Source of the DNA: Seriola aureovittata
Taxonomy: Eukaryota; Chordata; Actinopteri; Carangiformes; Carangidae
NCBI RefSeq assembly: GCF_021018895.1
Contig: NC_079386.1
Span: 1,817,501 to 1,881,500 of the forward strand
DNA: 64,000 nucleotides
Direction: 5' to 3'
Translations under genes and position numbers: made by a program
Notes under the pieces: model-generated
The model's database searches: none
What the model saw: only the letters and a program-made list of their open reading frames with translations
What the model was told of the DNA's origin: nothing
Shown: piece after piece, positions 10,621-64,000 of the stretch
Layout: every line of letters starts with the position of its first letter
How positions within the stretch are numbered: position 1 is the stretch's first letter

Positions 10621-12030
10621 AGAGGACGGACGGAGACGGACCTCAGACTGCTGCACTGCACAGCAGGGCTTCACTGCTACAAACATTATATTCATTTTTG
10701 TCATCCTGAAGTCTTCTGTGATGTTTTCAGAGTTGAACTGTAAAGATTCAGTTTTATTATCATGGTGGAAAATGACACATAATAATCCACTGAGACAGTA
10801 AAGGTTCAGACTGACTTAAAGCCACAATGTGGAGGAGTTAAAACAGTGAACTCCTCCACCCTCCACCCCCCCATGTGTGTGACCAGGAGACGATGTCAGC
10901 AGCTCAGACTGCACCAAACTCTTCACCGTCATCACCAGATTCATTTGAACGATGCTTCAATCACACAAAAACATCTACAGAGTTTAATGTGAAGTGGGAA
11001 TACGTGAGCTACTGAGAAGATGATCGTACAGAAAGAAAAAACTGAAAATAAATAAAACACAAGCAGATAAAAATGTAACTTTAGACTCCATCCAGCTGTA
11101 ACTTTAACAGCTGGATGGAGTAACACGCTGCTAATTCAAATAGGCTAATGCTGAGTGTTTAACCAGTACCTCCATCACAGTGTTAAAACGCTCAGTGTCA
11201 AACATCAGTTTCCCTTTTGTTCTGTAAACTTGTCTCACAGTTTTCAGTTTTTCCTTTTCATGAGTTTCACATTGTTAAATATGTTTTTCTCTCCAGCTGT
11301 TTGGAAACTGAAACTTTTACTCATAAGCTTTTCTCTTCTTCACTTGTAAAGGATTGAACTCTCTCAGCTGCCATAGTTTTGACTTAATCTTCCTCAAATA
11401 GTTTTAATCGCCGACCCCGGTGGTGTCACTCCATCACTCATCAGATCACTCACTCTTCAGTATTGACACTGAACTGACTAAACTCTTCACACTGACGTAA
11501 AGAAACAAAGAACAGCAGCTGATTCTCATCTGAGAAACTGGAACCAACAAATATCCACCAAATCTGATTGATTTATGACTCCACTGATTAATTATCAAAA
11601 CTGTTGATTAGTTTCCTGTTGGGCAGCTAATTGGCTGCTCAACTACTTATTTAAGCAGGAGACTCAGAATTAGTTGAGGGGTCTTTTCTGTAACAGTTGC
11701 ATCATTTCGGTGAATGGATGTGATGAGAGGAGCAGAATGTTTCAGTCTGAGCCTGAACCCTGTCAGACCTGAACCTCATGAACCGGATTCTACAAACACA
11801 GAAAAAGAACACAGACTGATTTTCAGTGATGGAGGATATTTGTATTATTTGTGACTAAAGTCTTGGAACATGTAGAACATTCAGTCCTGAAAGGATTTGA
11901 ACAAGTTTGTAAAATTTTCGTAGAATAAAAATATCTGTTGTACATTTGAAACCTTCATTTAATCCTCTTGAGTCCAGAAATGTCTGACTGACCTGTGTAA
12001 TCCAGACCAGGTCTGAGTCTGTGACCCAGT
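10621..12030 (+). other. taf6l: taf6l 3'UTR and following intergenic DNA
   Basis: No coding resemblance. Candidate poly(A) signal variants occur, among them aataaa near 11048-11053 (tgaaaataaataaaacac), which would give a 3'UTR of about 430 bp. Confidence 0.45.
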
Positions 12031-12045
12031 CTGCCCAGTCTGTAG

Positions 12046-12264
12046 AGAACCAGCAACCAGTTCCTGTCCTCACTGGGACTGCTGGTCCAAGTGAACCGCC
12101 TGTTTCTCTCCCACCTGCTCTTCACTCTGTTGGGAGGGGTGGTGTTCACAGCCGCGGAGAGGCGGGTGGAGAGGGAGGAGACTGCTGAGCTCCGGGACGG
12201 AACTGATTTCACCTCATCACCTTTATTTGTCATCGTCACTCTGATCACTGATCAGCGTGGGTAA
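12046..12264 (+). pseudogene. Possible two-pore potassium channel (KCNK6/7-like) exon 1 relic
   Basis: A frame bounded by TAG (12043-12045) and TAA (12262-12264) reads VNRLFLSHLLFTLLGGVVFT and then AERRVEREETAELRD. This resembles the first membrane helix of K2P channels and the segment after it, where family members read roughly YLLLGALVF.ALE.P.E..LRAEL. There is no usable start codon, and I found no exon with the pore GYG motif downstream. KCNK7 neighbours EHBP1L1 in mammals, so position supports a remnant. The match is short and judged by eye; chance similarity is possible. Confidence 0.35.
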
Positions 12265-12538
12265 TACGCAGCAGGGAAGTTTATTAATGAATGAAAAACA
12301 GCTGATCACTCTGTCACTCATTGTTTTATCAGCGATATGTTAGAAAAGTTCATTAACAGTTGAAGTGGATGGACACACCACCGTCACTGGATCTCTGCGA
12401 CACTGAAGAGAACTTAAAAACATGAAGATTCTGAACGAAGCTCTGCAGATTTTATAACATCTCTTTTCTAGATGAAAGATTCTGCTGCAGGAGCAGTCTG
12501 CTTCACAGACACTTCAACAAGAACACATCACACACACT

Positions 12539-12705
12539 GCCGCCTCGATGGCTCACCTGGTAGAACGAGTAACGAGTAACACATAGGCTTAGTCCTAACT
12601 GCAGCGGCCGTGGGTTCGAGTCCCACCCCCTTTGCTGCATGTCATCCCCTCTCTCTCCTGACTTTCCTGTCTCACTCTCTCTCTCACTGTGACTATCAGA
12701 ATAAA
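12539..12705 (+). mobile_element. tRNA-derived SINE
   Basis: Box A-like TGGCTCACCTGG at 12549-12560 and perfect box B GGTTCGAGTCC at 12613-12623. A TGCTGCATGTCATCCCC body and CT-rich tail follow, common in teleost SINEs. Box spacing is enlarged by a repeated acgagta unit, and no cloverleaf 3' half exists, so this is not a tRNA gene. Confidence 0.75.
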
Positions 12706-13394
12706 TGTAAAGCATATGAACTCAACATGTGGAGGATGCTGAGAGTCCAACAGGTGTTGAAGGTCATTAAAGGTCGGAGGAGGTAAAAAAGTCAGGGCTG
12801 TCAGACAGTGAAAAGTTCAACCCACAAGTTTCTGAATGACCTTATAGAAGCAGCATTTACAACTTTGACCACAAGGTGTCACTACTGACTAATGTTCAGC
12901 TGAAGAGCAGGTCTGCAGGAGACTGAGAGACACACACTGAGTCCATCATTGGTTCTTTATTTCAATATAAATATGTAAGATATAATTGTGTGTAAATGGT
13001 GAATAAAAGCTGCTGAGTGACGGAGTGAGGCGTGCGTGTGCTTTGTGCTGATAAGAGGCGTGGGACATATCAGCTCACACTGAGCCTCACACTGTTTGCA
13101 CAAGCAGAACATACACACAGCCTGTTAATTCAGCTTTTATATTATCACAGTTACATCACATCAGTTTTCCTCTGTTCCACCCGCAGGAAAACTTTTATTA
13201 GCACCAGAGATTTAAAGGGCTGTTACAGCAATTTAGCTTTGATCCATGATAAGAGATCACAAGGGAAGCACCGGAGATATTCTGACTTTTAGTCCCAAGT
13301 CAAGCGAGTCAAGAGTCTTTAGTCAAGCTTCAACTAGAATCCCCTCCTCCTGGTTGTTTCTTCCACCAACCAGTCAAGTTACAGCATTCAATAA

Positions 13395-13610
13395 GGGCCA
13401 GAAATGTTTTTGCAGAACATTATGATGTCACAGTGAAGTTGAGATCACCGTGACCTCGAACTTTGACCTTTGACCACCAAAACCTAATCAGTTAATCCTT
13501 GAGTCCAAGTGAATGTTTGCGCCAAATTTGAAGAAATTCTGTGAAGGCGGACGGACAACCTGAAAGCATAATGCCTCTGGCCGTGGCTGGCGCGCAGGCA
13601 TAAAAATGGT
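13395..13610 (-). repeat. Dispersed teleost repeat (copy A, minus orientation)
   Basis: Contains the complement of the block 'tggcacaaa..gtccacttggactcaaggatgaactgatt..aggtcaaggtcactgtgacctc'. The same family recurs on the + strand at 36643-36860, including the shared 'taatgcc.ctgg' and 'cctgtccgtcc' ends. Confidence 0.7.
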
Positions 13611-13948
13611 GTGTCCTACACTTCCCATGATGCAACTTGATAGCATTGCAGAAACGGAATGAATCAGACAGATTTACTTTCCCAGCATCACTTTAGCTTC
13701 AGTGATGAACCACAGAAATACAAGTTGTCCTCAGTGACTGTGGGCAGATCTCCCTCACACTGCTGATCAGTACATCTGTGGTGAATGCTGCTTTAATGAA
13801 CCCCCTGACTGACGGTCAACACCGGAGCTGTAACAGAGGCCCGCTGTGTCTTCTCCTACTATGGCTCTGTTTGTCTCTGAGGACTCTGGGAGGGAGCTGC
13901 CATGAATCTGAGCCTGTGCCCAGCACTGCCAGCTCCACCCCTCCCTGC

Positions 13949-13949
<1 letters not shown>

Positions 13950-13986
<37 letters not shown>

Positions 13987-14003
13987 CACACGCGCGCACA
14001 CAC
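13950..14003. repeat. (CA)n microsatellite
   Basis: CA run with CG interruptions near its right end. Confidence 0.95.
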
Positions 14004-14009
14004 GTGAGG

Positions 14010-15115
14010 TCATCAGTCTTGTTAGATCTCCTCCTCGACATGCTGAGTGTTAACACCGAGGGGGCGGAGATACATGTTTTCATATGAATCATGTGAAAAA
14101 TCTTTCTTATATCAAATATATTGTTATTTTACCTACAATCATTGTCACTATAATATATATACATTTTTTAAGAGCTAAAATCTAGCAGATGTAACCATGA
14201 ACTGACACCTTGTTTTTAATAACACTGATGTTTGATTTGGCCCCTAAGATGATCCTTTGTGATATTAATGATTAAAAACTATGATATTAATAAATAATCA
14301 AAATTAAAATTAGACTGCTGCTACAAAAGCTTCCTGTCTCAATTGACTCACGTGTGAAAGTGGAATATGAAGCGTGTTAATGTTTGGTGTAAGTTCGGAC
14401 CTCCACATGAAGAACACTGAGGTCGGCACAGCGAGGGAGTGGGGAGCGATGACAGTAACCACCTCCACCTTAGGGAAACACAGAGTCAGAGCCTGCAGGT
14501 GGAGGCCGTGTGGAGGCGGAGCGTACGAAATGAAGAGGTGAACAGCAGCTGTAGCAGCATGTGTCAGCATAGCTCTCAGGTGAGTGGTGTGCAGGCAGGA
14601 AGTAAAACAGGGAGCGGAGGACTTGATCACACTGCAGTGACTGGTCCAGAGTATGTGGACACACACTCCCAAATTCACACACTTTATCATGTAGTGTATT
14701 TGACGTGTCGGAAAATATGTGGCAAAATTCACCCATTAAAGTTAAGTGTGATGAATTATTTCTTCTTTTTGTGAGGTGTGTTTGTTTACTGTCTTACCAG
14801 CTGTAAATGAGACAGGCCCAACATGTGATATGTGAGCTACTGAGCTAGGAGCTAGGCTAGAAGTTTCCCTTCTGTCAGTGTGTGTGTGTGCTGAGCCTGG
14901 ATAATCATGTTCTGGACTCTTCTCTGTACACACAGACAGAGGAAGCTGATTTATTTTAATAATTAGAAACCACAATATAAAACAAGGACTCGTCAGTTTC
15001 AGTCAATGTTGGAAAATAATGTAAAAATCTAAGTGAAATCAACAAATGAACTAAACACAGCAAAAGTTTCTAGAGGACAGAAATATAAATATTCAATTTT
15101 TTTCATCACAATCCG
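14010..15115. other. Intergenic, no supported gene
   Basis: AT-rich DNA. A minus-strand open frame of 140 codons (14310-14732) has no recognised family and no splice support. Confidence 0.5.
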
Positions 15116-15117
15116 AT

Positions 15118-15545
15118 ACAGACATGTAATAAATTACATATATGTCCCTATATCAAGAGTCATGTTGCCATATATGTCATCTGTAAAGGGATATATTATT
15201 ATCAAATATAGAAAGAGGATATAGGCTTATAACATATATGAAATACCCAAAGTTAAATTTATATTTGTACATTAAAAATATCAATATGATTTTTTTATAT
15301 GGTTATGTTGCGAAAATATTGTATATGTTGAATGATCTATTTAATTTATCTATATACAAGGTTATTAAAACAACATACACAAAAAAATTCAATATGCTTA
15401 TATTTTTTTTGTTAATTTCTTATTATTGTCAATATATGAAAGTGAAATATAATATTTACATATATGTTTTTATTTTATATGTACATGCATTTCATGTATG
15501 CAAAATCAATATGTGTACATATATATTACATTTGCATATGGGAAT
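15118..15545 (-). repeat. AT-rich dispersed repeat, copy 1 (inverted)
   Basis: The reverse complement runs from CCCATATGCAAATGTAATAT to ...GGGACATATATGTAATTT. It matches copies at about 38025-38415 and 62475-62995, including the internal block 'catgttgccatatatg' and the 'aaatacccaaagttaaa' block. It has no coding content; the open frames here are AT-rich artefacts. Confidence 0.75.
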
Positions 15546-15660
15546 GACAAAAACGGTTGAATCTGAATTGTTCTGTTGTGTTTTCAGCTGAGTCACTATC
15601 GTGGTTCTTCACTATCCTCTTCCTCCAGTCAGCAGTTTACAGCTGCACAAGCACAGATAT

Positions 15661-15686
15661 GACGATGATGATGATGATGATGATGG
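15661..15686. repeat. (GAT)n microsatellite
   Basis: About eight ATG/GAT triplets. Confidence 0.9.
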
Positions 15687-16179
15687 TCGTGGTCATGACA
15701 GCCTTGTGATGGCCGGTCATCAGACACATGAGCCTCCTCAGAGCTGGGTCAGAGACTGTGTCAAATACCACACAGACAACTGTTGTCCCCAGTGCCGCCT
15801 CTCACACAAGGCGTCCAACAAAGACTCAAAGCAAGTGTGTTCTTGGTCACATGATCAACAACAGTTGCTTCAAGGGAAGTGAACTGTTGGGTTACAGCTG
15901 TAACACTAAAACTCTCACCGTTAGCCTCCTGCTATTACAATTGCTGCTGTTTGGCTAATTTCAAAGCTGCACCAGTCAATATTTTTACGTGAGCAATGTG
16001 TCACATGACGTTTACTGTTACAGGTGTTGTTAACAGCATGAGTGATTTAACCATTAGTATCTGTGTATAAACAAGCCACTGCAATCCTAACAAGCTAATT
16101 AGCCAGCAAATGAATTAGCTTTGCGTTAGCCTTCAAGCAAGATGCCCAGCTGTGCTAACAATGCTAACGGGAGTGTATG

Positions 16180-16545
16180 CTAGCCACAGTTATTAAACCG
16201 GCATGCACTGTAGTCTCAGCTCCACACACGCCCCTCCTCTTTGCCCATTTCTGGATTAGCTGGGAGTTATGGGCGGAGTCAGACACTGCCAAGATGGCGG
16301 TGGCAGCGCAGCTCACTCTGAGCCTCAGAACCGCTCTTCAGAAACCTGTGGGTGACGTTACTGAGGCTACGTCCATCTTTCATTAGTCTATAGTACCAGG
16401 CTGTAAAATGTTTGTTTGTTTGTTTCTGCTGTAAAGTTGGACATTTTAACATGGGAGTCTATGGGGATTGACTCACTGTCGGAGACAGACTCTAGTGGTC
16501 ATTAGAGGAACTGCAGCTCAGTGTTGGCTTCATTTTTCAGCCTGT
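16180..16545 (+). repeat. Dispersed perciform repeat
   Basis: Contains 'ttatgggcggagtcagac', 'aagatggcgg', 'gaggctacgtccatctttcat' and 'gactctagtggtcattagaggaactgcag'. The last block recurs at 25464-25550. I know such blocks as interspersed repeats of perciform fish; the exact family is not assigned. Confidence 0.6.
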
Positions 16546-19500
16546 CCAAAACACCTTTATGATCACCCTGAATGGCCATTATAACTGTACATTAAAACAC
16601 TTTCAATTCAGCTTTTAGCCACAGTAACGTGTTTGCAAAGACAATGAAAACATTATTGTAATCCTTTGCCACAGTATAAGAAAATCATTGAAGTTATATA
16701 ACAGTCCGTCCTTTGATGACATGTAATTCCATAGTATATGATGTTATGTGGAGTAAACTTAAAGGTCATTCATGTGACTTTACTGTAGACTGTTGCATCA
16801 TGGTTGCAGGGACAGCATGGTGTTCTGTGACCTTCTTAATATTGTGACATATGCTCTGGCTGCCTGTTGCCCTCTCTGTGCCTGTGACAGACAGCTCACA
16901 GGTGTTTGGCTTAGCCAGGCTATATTTACAAAGGTCATAGATGGAAGTGTGGGGCATGATATCAGCAGGGATCTGATTACTCCCCCAGTGGTAAATATCA
17001 AGTGCATGTCCCCTCCATACCCACAATGAGTGATTGTCTCATGTTCAGTATTTTCTCTCAGGTGTTTATACAGTAAATATACATAGATACAGACAGGTGA
17101 CAAATGAAAGGACCTGAAAAATGAGTGGAAACAGGGTGCCAGTGCCCCCATCCACGATGTGAATCTGATCCTATGGCCTTACATTACAGAGGTTGTGACC
17201 TCAATGTCATAAGTGCAGAAAATATTCACCTTGTTCAGAACTACCAAATTAAAAATCCGCATATACTGTAGAAAAAGACTCCATCGGCCTTTATTAAAAG
17301 TGTATTAAAAGTATACTTTAAACACACAGTCTGTAACTTTGGTTTGGGTGATGTCATGAAATAGCGTGGGATCATGAGAGTTGTTGTCTTCACCACCATT
17401 ACCGGCAGCTCCTCCTGGTTTGGATTCCTTCAGTGTCAGTCGAATTATATTAAAGTCAGTGTTTGAGCTGAGATTGATGCTAACCTTTGTTCTGATTGTT
17501 TCTCTGATAACTTATGAACCAGACGTTCAGCAGGTGTTTACCAGCAGCTGAATTATCCACAGAGGTGTCCTCCTCTCCATAACAAACACACCAGGAGATT
17601 AAAACCAGTAGAAAATGGGAAAATGTAAGAACACAACTCAACAACATATAAAACAGAGGTCTAATAGGTTTTAGATGTTTTCATGTGGAAAAGTTACAGA
17701 CTATAACTTTAACTTTAATTCAAAACTATTTTGTCTCATCTGTCACCAGCTGCAGTAAAAATGCAGCTCAGGTTTCACATGACTCTTGTTCCAGTAATCA
17801 GGAGTAGACTGAGATTTATAAACATTGTTTTCTCACAGCTGAGGTTTCGTACCACTTCTCAGTATCTTTATGTTCATTAATGTAATGAGGAAGTAGAACA
17901 TAAACATGTTGACATTGGCCTTGTATACTGGTCAAATGTAGACTCATTGTACGTTGCAATGCCCTGGACTCCAAAACAGGAAGCACACCAACCAACGGGT
18001 GGCCTCAGCCTGCAGGCAGGAAGTGGATTGTTTAAGAATGACTTTACCTTGTAGTTACCACCATGACACCCTTCCACTCCAACCCCCATCTCTGACCTAA
18101 CCCCCTGCTTTTCAGAGCTGTCACTGAACCACAGGCATCAGGAAATGCAACTCCCAGAATAGTTTCTAAGATAAACATAACATCACCATGACGGAGCTTT
18201 GGCAAAACACCAACTTTAAAAAACTGCTATTCCCAGATGTGGAGACTCCCGTCTGCTCTTCCGCCATTCTTGCCTTATTTTTACTTGGCCAGATGCAGCT
18301 GTTTCCCAGGGTGCCAGCAGAGCTGAGGGGATGGAGGATGCTGACAGGGAGGGTTCAAGCCATTCAAGGAAACACGAGGGACTGACCTGGAAGCTGGGAG
18401 TGTTTCGTCATGTGGGGTCCCACAAGGCTCTATATTTGGCCTAAACATATCTTATTTGTATATGCTACCTTTTGTCATATTATTTATCTTAATATCTATT
18501 ATTATCTTTGTTCTATTGTTCTGAGCCCAGGAATTATATATATATATACATACAACTGCGAGGCTTTAATTTCAGTTATAACTTATAACTCCAGTGGTTT
18601 AATGTTGTCCTTGTAGGTTTTCTTTTAATTTGACAATTCACTCGAATGCAAGTATTTTTACGTGCACTTACTAACAGACCTGAAGATGTGTCTCCGTCCT
18701 CTCAGTCAGTCCTGTCAGATTCTATGAAGACACACTTTGCAGCACGTCTCTATTAGCACAGAAACAATATTTCTATGTTGACTTTATTTTTAAAATATCA
18801 TTATTCATCCATTTATTGTTTTCCAACTCCAGACAAGGAGTGTGATGAAGCCTGACATTCATGTATGCTACGCTGTGGAAAAGAATGATCATTGTGTTCT
18901 CTGATCATATCAGCATGTGCAGTGAGAAAAGACAGACAGCTGCCTAATGCAGCTCCAAAACAAAAGTCTTATTTCTGAGGTGCACGACTGATGTAAACAA
19001 TCCTCCCTGTGATGTATTGAGTGTTTGGAACCAGATAAGACCACATTCAGTCACTGACCCAGTTCTCAGGACAGGTTATAAGAGAGCTGTGGTCAGAGCT
19101 GAGGTGAACTTTAAAGATCCTGGCCCAAAAATGTACTGCATCATCAAACTATAAAATGATCTGCAGTTATCAATAACCTTTATTCATAAAGACTGTGTCA
19201 AAAGGACAGAACGATATACAAACACTGCAAACTTTGTAAGCTCACAAAATGCTGATGACCTTTTTAACCTGTATTCTACACAAACCTCAGTTTGCTCGTG
19301 TTATAAAATACTGGAAGCATCAAGTTTCCATCAGTTATGTAGAAGTGTAATTAAAGCTGTTTAAAACTGCACTAATCAGAGGTTGTAATGTGAGAGCAGT
19401 GATGCACAGAGAGAGACTCATCTCCTGACTTCGTGACTGGGGTTTAGCTTCTTTCAGCTCACTGATCTGGTTTTACGGCCAGCACCTGTAAACTGTTATT

Positions 19501-21540
19501 GTCAGCAGGCTCCAGCCACGGCCCGGTCATAGACACTGCCAAGTAGTGTGAGGAGTCCTGCCTTCAGCTGAACATATCTAAGACTAAAGATATGATAACT
19601 GACAATCAGTGACACAAAACTGACATGTTGATCTTATTCTACCTGCTTTTGTTGAATCAATTTGATCTTTTTCTCTGGTGGAAATCTGTGTTTAAAGAGA
19701 AGGAATTCTCTGAATCAAATTGTTAAATGGTCCAGTCAGCTAATTGGTGAGTCACAGCTTAACCCAGCATCCCTGTACACCAGACAGTTACAGTACAGAG
19801 CTGGCGCCACTTTAAATCACGACTCAGTGAATTTCAGCTTCTTGCTTCTGGACGAAGCGTATACCTATGGGTACAAATAAAGTAACCTACTTACCCACTT
19901 TGTTGAGTTTAGTCTCACCACTTTAAGACTCTCTGATGAAGCTGGTGTTCACTAACTGAAACAGCAGACAGTCAGAGAGCAGCTGGAGAACATGGTGGAG
20001 ATATTTACCTCAGGAGCTGGTGGAGGTGTCACACAGATATTTCTTTTTTTCTTACAGTAGATGAAAACAGGATCCAATTAGAGAGCGTGTTAGTTACAGC
20101 CTCTAATTAAGAATAATTCAATCATATAAATTTGCAATTTTACACTTTTACTCTTTTACACCAATAATGATTTTGTATGAAATGAAAATATAAATTGTTG
20201 ATATGAGATCTTCAAAATAACTTTATCATTCATGGTGTGAACAGGATGTTTATCTGTGTTCTTGGAGGCAACATTATATTCCCAGCTGCTCTACGTGTCA
20301 GTGAGAGATTATAAATAGACTCAGAGCTAAACTGGAAAAGTCCCTCCAGCTGAAGGGGGCTCGTGACAGGGGGGCCTTTACCCGACAGGCTCACAGGTAA
20401 TTTCTGTTTTGGATTTGGTTTCTTAATAATATCCCTCAACATCATCTTCATGGGAACTCATGAGTAATCACTGTTTGTCTTTCTGTTAGGTGTGTGTACA
20501 GGCCTGACGAGTCACCTACAGCAGTCTGACTCAGGCAGCGAGAAAGTGTCTTATAACATTGTCTGTATATCTATTCTATAAAGTCTGTTTACCTAATACT
20601 AAAGAGATATTCACCTATAGGGACATACAGCAGCCTGAGGCCTCCAGCTAAACAACCGTTAGCTATCAGCAGATTTATGCTTGGGTGACTTTGTCTAAAG
20701 TTTCACATATCAACAGCATCCTGTTATTATTAGATCATCCTGCACAATCATTGTAGCTGGGACGTGTAAAGCAAATGGCCCTGTAACCGTTTGAGTTATG
20801 TCAAGCTCCCCACAATAAACTCTGGTGAAACAGGAAGTACTAAGCTTCAGGTGAAAAAGTAATTCCGTTAATGTTTTTAGTGATGAAATACAACAATGAA
20901 TTCATTTAGATTTAATGATCAATCTTCTGATTATGATTTAACCTTTATTAAACAGAACATGCCTAGAAGTAATAACGTCATCTAATAACATCAGACTAAT
21001 ATTTTTTTTTTTTTAGTTCAGAGAATCTGTAGTAGCTGACAGACAGTGATTACATTTAGGATGAAATAATAATATATTATATATGTAGAAAACATTTTTC
21101 CATATTGTAAAATTAGAGTTGATACCTCTCTCTTTTTGTTCTTTTTGTTTGTGTGTTATCAGATGATTCGTGTTACATTTTTTTCATGTTTTATAAATAG
21201 TAGTATCTTGTAATCTTGCATAGTATGGGCCAGATATTTATCAGGAAATAAAGACCTAATATATAGCTATAATATTCTTCAATTCATAACTTACAGTGTT
21301 TCATAAGCTCCAGTATTGTTAGACTCAAAATGTTAAATTTATCTACCTTGAGGCCAGTTTATAATAATCAGCCTTCATTTCCCAGAGTTCTATTTGTGGA
21401 GAGAACCTTGGATTTTACATCATAGTAAAACTGTTTAGCTCAAATGCCTCTGGTGTGAACCCGGACGTTTTGCTCCTAGTCCACACCTCTGCTTCTATGA
21501 TTAACTGCATTTAACAAGGCTTTTATTTTGAAAGTTGTAA
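16546..21540. other. Gene-poor intergenic DNA upstream of ehbp1l1
   Basis: About 5 kb without any coding resemblance on either strand. The longest frames (up to 117 codons) show no family features. Pieces such as 'cacagtctgtaactttggtttgg' near 17325 look like fragments of interspersed repeats. Confidence 0.6.
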
Positions 21541-21799
21541 TCATACGTGTTCCGGTGTATCGCGTTTAGTCTGACTCTGAGCTTTGACGTGAGGCGTGTG
21601 TTTGTTTTGCAGCCTGTCTGAGGACTGGACGCCGGTGAGGAGCGGGTCACACGCCGCTAGAGAGGAGCTGTCAGCGGAGCAAGTGGAGTTTCTCCGGTGA
21701 AGTCCCAGCAGAGGGACACGGACGCGGCGACACACGTTTCCTCCGGGTTAATGTCGGTTTATCACGTCTTTGAGAGAGAGTTATTCGACAGGTCCGACC
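21541..21799 (+). promoter_or_regulatory. ehbp1l1: ehbp1l1 5' region: CpG-richer promoter and 5'UTR
   Basis: CpG density rises sharply just upstream of the ehbp1l1 ATG. A T-rich acceptor-like ttgttttgcag ends at 21612, so part of this may be a spliced 5'UTR exon with a first exon further left. An upstream ATG at 21751 opens a frame that runs past the main start out of frame; it could act as an upstream ORF. Confidence 0.45.
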
Positions 21800-63124
<41,325 letters not shown>

Positions 63125-64000
63125 CGGTGTCGACCTCCAGTCTGTGGAGCGCTGAGTCGCCTGTCTGACACGAAGCGGGTTCGAGACAAAGCCAAGGCTG
63201 GGACAGCGGCGCCTGGTCGTCTGACTGACTGGTTTTAAGTCAGCAGTAAGAGGACGATCAGGCCGTCAACGTAGCTGAAGTGTATTTGTACCAGAGAGCA
63301 GGGTGAACACGTGTGAGGGGTCTGAGACATGTCAGCTGTGTTTAGTGTTATTTTTGTTTGCTTCGCCTTTTGATTGTCATAAAACGTGGCTGCATTTTAT
63401 GACCAAAGGTGATCGAGGCGATTGAGGCGGGCCAACGCATCATCCATCTACCAAACCCTGCGGGAGGGTCAGCGCTCGGCAGAGGAGGCCTCGCTGCCTC
63501 ACAGAGCTGCTGCTGCTGGGGCCTGTAGACTGTTTGCTTTGCAGTTTCTGTGCTGTGCTTTAGTGGCTGTTGTGATTTTGAATGTGAAGTGTGTTTGATT
63601 GAAAGTTTTCTACAGATATGAGCCAAAAAGATTATAGGTTGACCGCTGTGGGTTCTTGAAGACTGACACCAGTACTTCCAGGTTTGGATTGTACCTGCTG
63701 AAAACCAAAATCTAGTGCCAATTCTCCAAAATGACAAGGATTCAGTGTTTCCTGATGAAGGGTGAGAACGCCTCAGAATCCATCATCTGATTGGTTACGT
63801 TTAGGCTTAGGTTACGGCATGGTCGAGGTCACAGTTAAAGCCATTTAAAATGAACTCACCTCAGAGGAAATTACACTTTTGGAATATGAAATTCATCACC
63901 ACAGTTGCCTTACGTTCTACGTTCTACGAGCAGATTCACTGACTGCGGTGAACCCGCTGCAGTTGAACCTCGCTCATGTCACCCAGCACGTGTGTTCAGA
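63125..64000 (+). other. ehbp1l1: ehbp1l1 3'UTR and downstream DNA
   Basis: No canonical AATAAA or ATTAAA was seen before the window ends, so the poly(A) site is non-canonical or lies outside. No further gene is visible. Confidence 0.5.

Noticed and set aside
12541..12625. A tRNA gene, from A and B box matches
   Set aside because: Box spacing is too long and no cloverleaf acceptor stem can be drawn; the body and tail match a tRNA-derived SINE.
13767..14092. Overlapping frames with long Cys-Val or Thr-His runs
   Set aside because: They are translations of the CA microsatellite.
14310..14732. 140-codon minus-strand open frame with hydrophobic patches
   Set aside because: No family resemblance, no splice signals or neighbours, and all frames here are poor in stops; treated as chance.
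15033..15591. Two open frames of 63 and 117 codons rich in Ile, Tyr and Lys
   Set aside because: They lie in the AT-rich dispersed repeat, and its other copies are not open in the same frame.

Overview
The window is genomic DNA of a ray-finned fish, most likely a percomorph teleost. It has long introns, many CA/GT/CT microsatellites, Tc1/mariner relics, LINE 3' tails, a tRNA-derived SINE and several dispersed repeats of kinds I know from perciform genomes. No bacterial, viral or CRISPR features were seen. Three genes lie head-to-tail on the + strand and fill about 80 percent of the window. All exon limits below were placed by reading GT/AG signals and codon phase, with family homology recalled from memory; no search was run.

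Region 1 (about 0.5-2.9 kb) holds cth1, a two-exon gene for a tristetraprolin-like RNA-binding protein with four CCCH zinc fingers. Region 2 (about 3.7-10.6 kb) holds taf6l, an 11-coding-exon gene for the SAGA/PCAF-type TAF6-like histone-fold subunit, predicted at 640 residues. Region 3 (10.6-21.6 kb) is gene-poor and repeat-bearing. It contains a possible remnant of a two-pore potassium channel exon, which is notable because KCNK7 lies beside EHBP1L1 in mammals.

Region 4 (21.8-63.1 kb) is ehbp1l1, an EH-domain-binding-protein-1-like Rab effector of about 33 coding exons. Its ends are ordinary for the family: an N-terminal C2 domain (exons 1-6), then a late CH domain, a bMERB Rab-binding coiled coil and a CaaX box (exons 24-33). 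The middle is not ordinary. Seven small Pro/Ser/Trp-rich phase-1 cassette exons are followed by a run of large, mostly phase-2 exons. Two of these, 3.9 kb and 3.1 kb long, encode about 40 diverged copies of a short motif (consensus near MVSLLPSCPxxSxxPGFPS), arranged in composite units of about 90-95 residues. The predicted protein would be about 4,700 residues, against about 1,500 for human EHBP1L1. I do not recognise this repeat as a named domain; it is the best candidate for an undescribed system here.

Two reading-frame breaks occur in the repeat region: one inside a TCTCTCTT tract near 49203-49210, and one in a candidate cassette exon at 47396-47585. Either may be an assembly error, an indel polymorphism or early decay. 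A second oddity is an antisense 'terminal exon' inside taf6l intron 6, with acceptor, 39-codon frame, stop and AATAAA, that I could not assign to a gene.
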